Assembly (NCBI GenBank): GCA_003242085.1
Contig: QBML01000039.1
Coordinates: 1-47,918 of the forward strand
Length of the DNA stretch: 47,918 bases
Source: Pseudanabaena frigida
GTDB lineage: Bacteria; Cyanobacteriota; Cyanobacteriia; Pseudanabaenales; Pseudanabaenaceae
Direction: 5' to 3'
Position numbers and translations under genes: made by a program
Shown here: piece by piece, positions 43,856-47,918 of the stretch
How positions within the stretch are numbered: the first letter of the stretch is position 1
Layout of the letters: every line of letters starts with the position of its first letter
Notes under the pieces: model-generated
Told to the model about the DNA's origin: nothing
What the model saw: only the letters and a program-made list of their open reading frames with translations
Databases searched by the model: none

Positions 43856-43896
43856 AAAGCAGAGACTGCATAAAATGCAGTCTCTGCTTTTTTGAT
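43856..43896 (-). terminator. Terminator after the 81-residue protein gene
   Basis: AAAAAAGCAGAGACTGCAT, loop AAA and the exact complement ending in T6 lie just past the stop of the small gene at 43902 (minus strand) and before umuD. Confidence 0.88.
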
Positions 43897-43901
43897 CTTG
43901 G

Positions 43902-44147
43902 TTAGGCAGCTTGCAAAATCATTTGATTAGGTACTAAGACCCAGATCCGAAATTTGTTTGCGTCGGGAGTGATTAATACGGCTAAACCTAAATCTAAGTC
44001 TTGCCTACAAGCAGCAATCGCCTCATCTAAGCTGTTATAAGACTTATCGGCAACAAAAGTCTTTCCTAAAAAGACAAGTCCTTTTTCTTTGCCAGCAAGG
44101 GTATTAATTACAACTGAGCGAGCTTCATTTAATGAGTTGAGGATCAT
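43902..44147 (-). CDS. Unknown 81-residue soluble protein
   Basis: I do not recognise this family. The protein has a mixed alpha/beta look: helix LNSLNEARSVVINTLAG, strand KGLVFLGKTFVADKSY, helix SLDEAIAACRQDLDLG, strand LAVLITPDANKFRIWVLVPN. It contains no signal or membrane segment. Composition and third-base use are like the surrounding genes. The start is ATG 44147. It lies upstream of umuD on the same strand, but a strong terminator separates them, so it is not an SOS operon member by position. Confidence 0.6.
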   Translation of the reverse strand: MILNSLNEARSVVINTLAGKEKGLVFLGKTFVADKSYNSLDEAIAACRQDLDLGLAVLITPDANKFRIWVLVPNQMILQAA

Positions 44148-44308
44148 GGTTGTGGAACTGTTGAAATGTCGATCTGTGAAGGGATTTCTCTATAGCTATG
44201 AGTATCGCCTTTGATGAATGTTTGGACGACGATCTCTTATCCTTGTTCCTGTGATGTTAAGTATGGTAATTTGCGATCGATGTCACAAACTAATGCGATT
44301 ACAAATAG

Positions 44309-44349
44309 AAGATAGGGGGTACTTCGTGCCCCCTATCTTCTATTTGTAT
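44309..44349. repeat. Perfect palindrome, 20-pair stem
   Basis: AAATAGAAGATAGGGGG and its exact complement enclose TAC-TTC-GTG. The inner part pairs with one T-G wobble, giving a stem of about 20 with a TTC loop. It lies 17 bases before the family A palindrome at 44366. Confidence 0.8.
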
Positions 44350-44365
44350 GATGTATAGGATAGCC

Positions 44366-44414
44366 AACCCAAAAGAGAGTTGCGGCGCGCCGCGCCGCAA
44401 CTCTCTTTTGGGTT
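44366..44414. repeat. Perfect 24-bp-stem palindrome, family A
   Basis: The left arm starts AACCCAAAAGAGAGTTGCGG and continues CGCG; one central C is followed by the exact complement. The GC core carries GGCGCGCC. It lies 32 bases past the lipoprotein gene stop (minus strand). The outer 14 bases equal those at 26806-26819. Confidence 0.9.
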
Positions 44415-44446
44415 TTGGGTTTGCTGGCGATCGCTATAGCGAGATA

Positions 44447-45391
44447 TTATGAACAAGTGACTGGATAAGTTCTCTGGCCAAAATTTACGGAAAGTGCTTT
44501 ATTTAACTGCGATACAAGACTAAGTCTGTCTCGTATACCGACAACACCAGGCTCTCTGTCAATCACTAGTGGACTCGTTCCACCATAAATATCTCGTAAG
44601 ACAGGCGTTGTCCAAAAGCTGTAGTCACCATCGCTACCAACAAGAGCTTCAAATTGTCTAACCTGTCCTTCGTTTTGCTTAAGTAATGTAGTGGTTTTAA
44701 CGTAAATATTTTGCTTTTCGTAGGGGTAGCGCTTTTGGAGAGAAGTCTCTGTTAGATAGTCAAACTCTACATCCAATAAAGGTTGTGTTCCTTGCCCAAT
44801 TTGCGTCCGACAGATATTTATCTGCACTAATTTTGGCGGTGTGCTAGATGCTGAAGAAATTGAATTTGCAGTGCAGATGACAGGAAAATGTTTGTGTCTG
44901 AAATCAACCGATAGGGTTGCATTTAGTTTTGCTAATGTATTCGCGTAGGAAGTGCGGCTTGACTCTCGGATCACTACAAGAGGAGAAATCTTTTCTAGGG
45001 TATACTCCCGCAAAATTGGGGTTGTCCAGTAGTCATAGTCGCCATCGCTTCCATAGAGAGCATCCCAAACATAGATTTCTTCTTGTTCTTGATTTGTGCG
45101 GCGGCGCTTAGTTACTACAGGTAAATGTGGAAATTGGCGATCTTCAAAATCAAACTCCACATCAAACATGGGTTTGTCACCATATGCTGTGACCTGTGCT
45201 CGACAGGTGTAGATTGTTGTCACGATCGCCGAATCAACTTGAGTTTGAGAATTGGCAACTGGAGCAGGTTGGCAACCAATACCAATCAGTATACAAACCA
45301 TCACCATAGCGATCGCTAGAAATCGAAAACCTACTGAAAGATTAGAAAAAGCTAAACCTTTCAGCCTCTGATATTTAGTTTTCACTTGCAT
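44447..45391 (-). CDS. Lipoprotein with two copies of an unknown domain
   Basis: From ATG 45391 the protein is 314 residues: a basic head, a hydrophobic stretch and the lipobox ILIGIGC, so the Cys is likely lipidated after export. Two homologous halves follow. Each has a Cys-Arg-x-Gln start, D-V-E-F-D, then AL-GSDGDY-WTTP-LR and SPLV-RE, and a last strand ending in FP or YP then V-C. The signature GSDGDYDYWTTPILR occurs in copy 1 and GSDGDYSFWTTPVLR in copy 2. I do not know this family. Paired Cys at the ends of each half could form disulphides. A longer start at 45430 is possible. The gene stands alone between strong hairpins. Confidence 0.7.
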   Translation of the reverse strand: MQVKTKYQRLKGLAFSNLSVGFRFLAIAMVMVCILIGIGCQPAPVANSQTQVDSAIVTTIYTCRAQVTAYGDKPMFDVEFDFEDRQFPHLPVVTKRRRTNQEQEEIYVWDALYGSDGDYDYWTTPILREYTLEKISPLVVIRESSRTSYANTLAKLNATLSVDFRHKHFPVICTANSISSASSTPPKLVQINICRTQIGQGTQPLLDVEFDYLTETSLQKRYPYEKQNIYVKTTTLLKQNEGQVRQFEALVGSDGDYSFWTTPVLRDIYGGTSPLVIDREPGVVGIRDRLSLVSQLNKALSVNFGQRTYPVTCS

Positions 45392-45588
45392 CACCCAATA
45401 AATATAAAAAACAAAGCCTGCGTCGCCCATACAGCAAGGGGCAAAGATTTTAGATCTAGTTTTTAATTATGCTGAGGTACTTAGTCACGGGCAACACATA
45501 GTGACTAAGGTAATTTGCAAAGGTTTTGTTATCGTGAAGGCGCATCGACGACAAGTCAATAATTAAGATCAAAACAAAAAATTGAGAA

Positions 45589-45624
45589 AAAAGCAAAGCA
45601 CTTTTTCTCAATTTTTTGTTACAG
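45589..45624. repeat. A/T-rich hairpin near tRNA-Pro
   Basis: AATTGAGAAAAA and TTTTTCTCAATT arms, with AGCAAAGCAC between, give a stem of about 15 pairs including the flanking A and T runs. It lies between the lipoprotein promoter side and the tRNA terminator. Confidence 0.6.
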
Positions 45625-45645
45625 CAATTTCCGAGCAAACAAACT

Positions 45646-45696
45646 ACGATAAACATTAAAAATGGTTGCTTTGCAACCATTTTTAATGTTTATCGT
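45646..45696 (-). terminator. 24-bp perfect hairpin after tRNA-Pro
   Basis: The left arm ACGATAAACATTAAAAATGG continues TTGC; loop TTT is followed by the exact complement. It starts about 29 bases beyond the tRNA 3' end and would end tRNA transcription. Confidence 0.8.
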
Positions 45697-45724
45697 TTCT
45701 GAGTTGAGCGCAAAGCGCGATGAA

Positions 45725-45798
45725 TCGGAATGTTGGGATTTGAACCCAAGACCCCCACTACCCCAAAGTGGTGCGCTACCAAGCTGCGCTACATCCCG
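45725..45798 (-). tRNA. tRNA-Pro (anticodon GGG)
   Basis: The cloverleaf is complete: acceptor CGGGATG/CATTCCG with one G-U pair, D arm GCGC...GCGC with GG in the loop (CTTGGTAGC), anticodon stem CCACT/AGTGG with loop TTGGGGT, and T arm around GGTTCAAATCC. The loop gives anticodon GGG with G37, typical for proline. Discriminator is A, and CCA is not encoded. It reads CCC and CCU codons. Confidence 0.93.
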
Positions 45799-45873
45799 TT
45801 GCGTTTTTGACGCTTTCCTATGATAACACGATGATTTGCAAATTTTAATAGCTAGCAAAAAATATAGCGATCT

Positions 45874-45906
45874 CAATAAGGGAGACGGGAAGCGTCTTCC
45901 TTATTG
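45874..45906 (-). terminator. Hairpin after the TIGR04376-like gene
   Basis: CAATAAGGGAGACG, loop GGAAG, CGTCTTCCTTATTG with one G-T pair lies 7 bases past the stop of the gene at 45913 (minus strand). Confidence 0.75.
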
Positions 45907-45912
45907 GGGATT

Positions 45913-46485
45913 TTATTTACCCATATTGCGTTTTAGGCGTTCGAGTTCCTCGTCCATTTCCCATCGTCGAAAAGTTTCTTCTAACTTATCGTTAGGATCT
46001 CGAAAAGGCGGAGTATAGAGATTATCCCAATTTAAAGGAGTACTAGAGGTCGGTCTTTCCTTGGCTGTCTTAGCAGCTTCAGCGATTTTGGTTTGAACTT
46101 CCTTGCGGCGCGCTTGAATTTGTACTTGTAGGGCTTGACTATCGATCGCCCGTTTTTTGACTAATTCCATTTGCGCCCAAACTTGATTGCCTTGGCGCAG
46201 GAGAGCAGCTTCGCGTTCTTTGGCAGGATTAGCCAAGTCGGGACGGTCGAAGGACTCAGCTTTGACTGTGCGATCGTGCCAGATGCGGATTTCTTCGGCA
46301 ATTTCTAAGATTCGATCTTGCAAGATTTTTTCCTCTTGCTTCGAGCTAACAATTAGCTTGGTGATTTCTTCTTCTTGTTGCCGCAATTTATCTTCAAGGA
46401 TTTGCAATTCTATTTGTGGATTATTGCGAATAAACTCCTCTAGGCGCGTTTCTAAAAAGCGAGATATATCCTCTAATAACCCCAT
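45913..46485 (-). CDS. TIGR04376-like cyanobacterial coiled-coil protein
   Basis: This 190-residue highly charged protein begins MGLLEDISRFLETRLEEFIRNN (in part), the usual start of a cyanobacterial family I know as TIGR04376. Long helices follow: residues about 22-70 (QIELQILEDKLRQQEEEI) and 90-145 (coiled-coil-like, Gln/Lys/Glu rich). The Pro-rich TPLNWDNLYTPPFRDPNDKLEETFRRWEMDEEL block (in part) comes near the C-terminus. No membrane segment is present. The function is not known; the conservation across cyanobacteria suggests a structural or photosynthesis-related role. ATG 46485 is clear. It lies about 85 bases downstream of the next gene on the same strand and could share its transcript. 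Confidence 0.82.
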   Translation of the reverse strand: MGLLEDISRFLETRLEEFIRNNPQIELQILEDKLRQQEEEITKLIVSSKQEEKILQDRILEIAEEIRIWHDRTVKAESFDRPDLANPAKEREAALLRQGNQVWAQMELVKKRAIDSQALQVQIQARRKEVQTKIAEAAKTAKERPTSSTPLNWDNLYTPPFRDPNDKLEETFRRWEMDEELERLKRNMGK

Positions 46486-46569
46486 ACATTTTCCTCAAAT
46501 AAGCTGATATGAGTTTAAGTTAATTGATAATCGTGCTGAGCTTTGCGCGGTACGATTACCTTTCGGTAT

Positions 46570-47703
46570 TTAAAACTTTTGTCCAACCAACACAGTTTTA
46601 GTCTCTTTACCACGTTTGAGGACGACTTCCTGCTGACTAACGCGAGATAGCGTCCAGCCGATATTGCCGATCGCTTTGCCTAGTCCAATTGATTGAACTG
46701 AGCCATTCATATCAATCATAGCCGTAGAGCGTTCACCTAAGTCGAGAACACCAACTAATGTATATGAGGGCGTAGGTGCTGCCGCTTGAGTGAAAGACGA
46801 ATTTTGTCGTGCGTTTGGCGCAGAGTTGGAAACGTCAATCGAGTTATTTGCTGTGACAGGGGGTAATGCAAGAGGAGACGGAGTACTACCATTATTAGAA
46901 CCATTGAGTCCTGGTGGTTGGTATACAGGCACGTACATTGGTTGCTGCATCCCATTAGCAAAAGGGTTTGTACCAATCGATAAGGGCATATTGCTCACGA
47001 TCGGTGCTGCCATGATGGGTATATTGCTACCGATAGTTCCATTGGTATTTGCCGCGATCGCACGATTCTTATCTACCACCTCCGATAACATGCGCTTAAT
47101 TTCTTCGGTAAAAGATTTGTTATCGGAAATATTTTTGGTATTGGCTTGAGCGACGCTCATGGACTGTCTGCCGAGCCAAATTCCATGATTGACTGTCCAC
47201 ATTACGGCAGCTAGTAAGGCTGAGCCACAAGCTGCAACTAAAAGAATGCGATCGAGCAGACTATATCTCTGGACTAAAGAAGGATCTGGCGCGACGGGAG
47301 GGATATTGGAAGGCGGCTCTGGATTCCGCATAATGTAGGGTTGAATCCAGAGTACATCTTGCTTAGAAATTGGCGGCAAGGATATATCTGCAACGTTCAG
47401 TTTCGTGATGCTAACGGTATCTTTCGAGGTGGAAATATCTCTTTCGGATGGATCGATTTTAGAGATTGCCACGATGTCTGAACTTGATGTATTTAGAGGA
47501 GCGTAGGGTGCAGATTTTTTGCTTTGTCCATTTTTTTGCTTGAGCGATCGCTTCTTTGCATAATCAACATGGAGAGTAGTTTCAACCTCTCCAAATAGAT
47601 CGTCCATTAAGTTATCGACGTTGTCTGTATAAGCGTCAACGTCTTGAGTTATGTAAAACTGCTCTTTGCTACTTGTATATTTATTATTTGTATCTTGTAT
47701 CAT
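46570..47703 (-). CDS. Membrane protein with GspC/PilP-like C-terminal domain
   Basis: The 377-residue protein has a polar cytoplasmic N-terminus (about 1-150, acidic then basic), one membrane helix (about 152-172, ILLVAACGSALLAAVMWTV), a periplasmic linker rich in Asn, Pro, Gly and Ser (about 220-310) and a compact C-terminal domain (about 313-377). That domain has TLVGVLDLGERSTAMIDMNG, SIGLGKAIGNIGWTLSRVS and VVLKRGKETKTVLVGQKF. The order resembles the homology region of type II secretion GspC and pilus PilP. Similar proteins are common in cyanobacteria, but a role in pili or secretion is only inferred, since no other pilus gene is in the window. ATG 47703 is the start. Confidence 0.7.
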   Translation of the reverse strand: MIQDTNNKYTSSKEQFYITQDVDAYTDNVDNLMDDLFGEVETTLHVDYAKKRSLKQKNGQSKKSAPYAPLNTSSSDIVAISKIDPSERDISTSKDTVSITKLNVADISLPPISKQDVLWIQPYIMRNPEPPSNIPPVAPDPSLVQRYSLLDRILLVAACGSALLAAVMWTVNHGIWLGRQSMSVAQANTKNISDNKSFTEEIKRMLSEVVDKNRAIAANTNGTIGSNIPIMAAPIVSNMPLSIGTNPFANGMQQPMYVPVYQPPGLNGSNNGSTPSPLALPPVTANNSIDVSNSAPNARQNSSFTQAAAPTPSYTLVGVLDLGERSTAMIDMNGSVQSIGLGKAIGNIGWTLSRVSQQEVVLKRGKETKTVLVGQKF

Positions 47704-47918
47704 ATGCCGACCCTGCTCACTCCATTATCCAAGTGCACTTTTCGCGATTGAATTGTGCTGTTTTTATCGCTATCTTAGCCAAATACAATACTTTAAAGTT
47801 GTCTCAAAAAAATAATACTGGTAAGTGATACCACAGATCGCCCCTTAGCGCTATAACTTTATGGCATATTTCGTAAATCTTTTTAAAAAATAGCAAATAT
47901 AGCAATACCCAAATAAAT

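Noticed and set aside
1-47918. Frequent GCGATCGC octamers as special sites
   Set aside because: These are HIP1 sites, known to be abundant across many cyanobacterial genomes, and occur in genes and gaps alike.
1-47918. CRISPR arrays, insertion sequences or prophage
   Set aside because: I saw no regularly spaced direct repeats, no transposase or integrase frame, and no phage structural genes. The repeats present are single palindromes.

Overview
The window reads as chromosomal DNA of a low-to-mid GC cyanobacterium. The evidence is the very frequent HIP1 octamer GCGATCGC, cyanobacterial families (Ycf39, CGLD27/DUF1230, a TIGR04376-like protein, an SLH-plus-barrel iron-type porin, a lumenal pentapeptide protein), a monocistronic pyruvate dehydrogenase E1-beta gene and the rpsL-rpsG-fusA-tuf order. 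The style is that of a Pseudanabaena-like filamentous lineage, but that placement is inference. I see no phage, no insertion sequence and no CRISPR array. One tRNA gene, tRNA-Pro(GGG), is present.

Layout. 1-9.4 kb holds a 5'-truncated CNT nucleoside transporter, a small conserved helical protein, ycf39 (photosystem II assembly), a 57-codon membrane protein, a YciI-like protein, an AI-2E/PerM-type membrane protein, an ABC-2 permease, proline iminopeptidase, a WcaI-like glycosyltransferase, yraN and a secreted pentapeptide-repeat protein. 9.6-12.8 kb is one large gene joining a SpoIIE/RsbU-type phosphatase, a STAND-type linker and 14 WD40 repeats. 12.9-18.3 kb is the str operon (read leftward from rpsL to tuf) preceded by tpiA. 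18.3-19.2 kb is a long stretch without a convincing gene. 19.2-26.5 kb has a DUF482 acyltransferase-like protein, a two-gene osmoprotectant-type ABC importer, rnhB, msrP and an MHYT-domain histidine kinase.

26.9-34.5 kb looks like a phosphate-starvation cluster: phoX, a secreted metallophosphoesterase, a porin and a divergent secreted FAD oxidoreductase. An 8+3+8+3+8 Pho-box-like array precedes phoX, and a weaker one lies in the porin/FAD divergent gap. Together these could release phosphate outside the cytoplasm and admit it through the outer membrane.

34.5-37.0 kb is the accessory part of the window: seven same-strand, tightly spaced or overlapping ORFs. In transcription order they are an antitoxin, a RelE-like toxin, an orphan C-terminal recognition domain of a restriction-methylase, mntA, hepT, a 44-codon stub of another MNT nucleotidyltransferase, and a Uma2-family nuclease. 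This is the best candidate here for an unusual or undescribed arrangement.

37.1-47.9 kb returns to ordinary genes: a cupin, def, folC with an overlapping NTF2-like gene, CGLD27, pdhB, an umuD-umuC pair overlapping by 68 bases, a small unknown protein, a lipoprotein made of two copies of one domain, tRNA-Pro, a TIGR04376-like protein and a membrane protein with a GspC/PilP-like C-terminal domain.

Nearly every gene end is marked by a long, almost perfect hairpin. Several hairpins share outer flanks but differ inside with both arms changed together. They form at least two dispersed palindrome families that seem to serve as bidirectional terminators.
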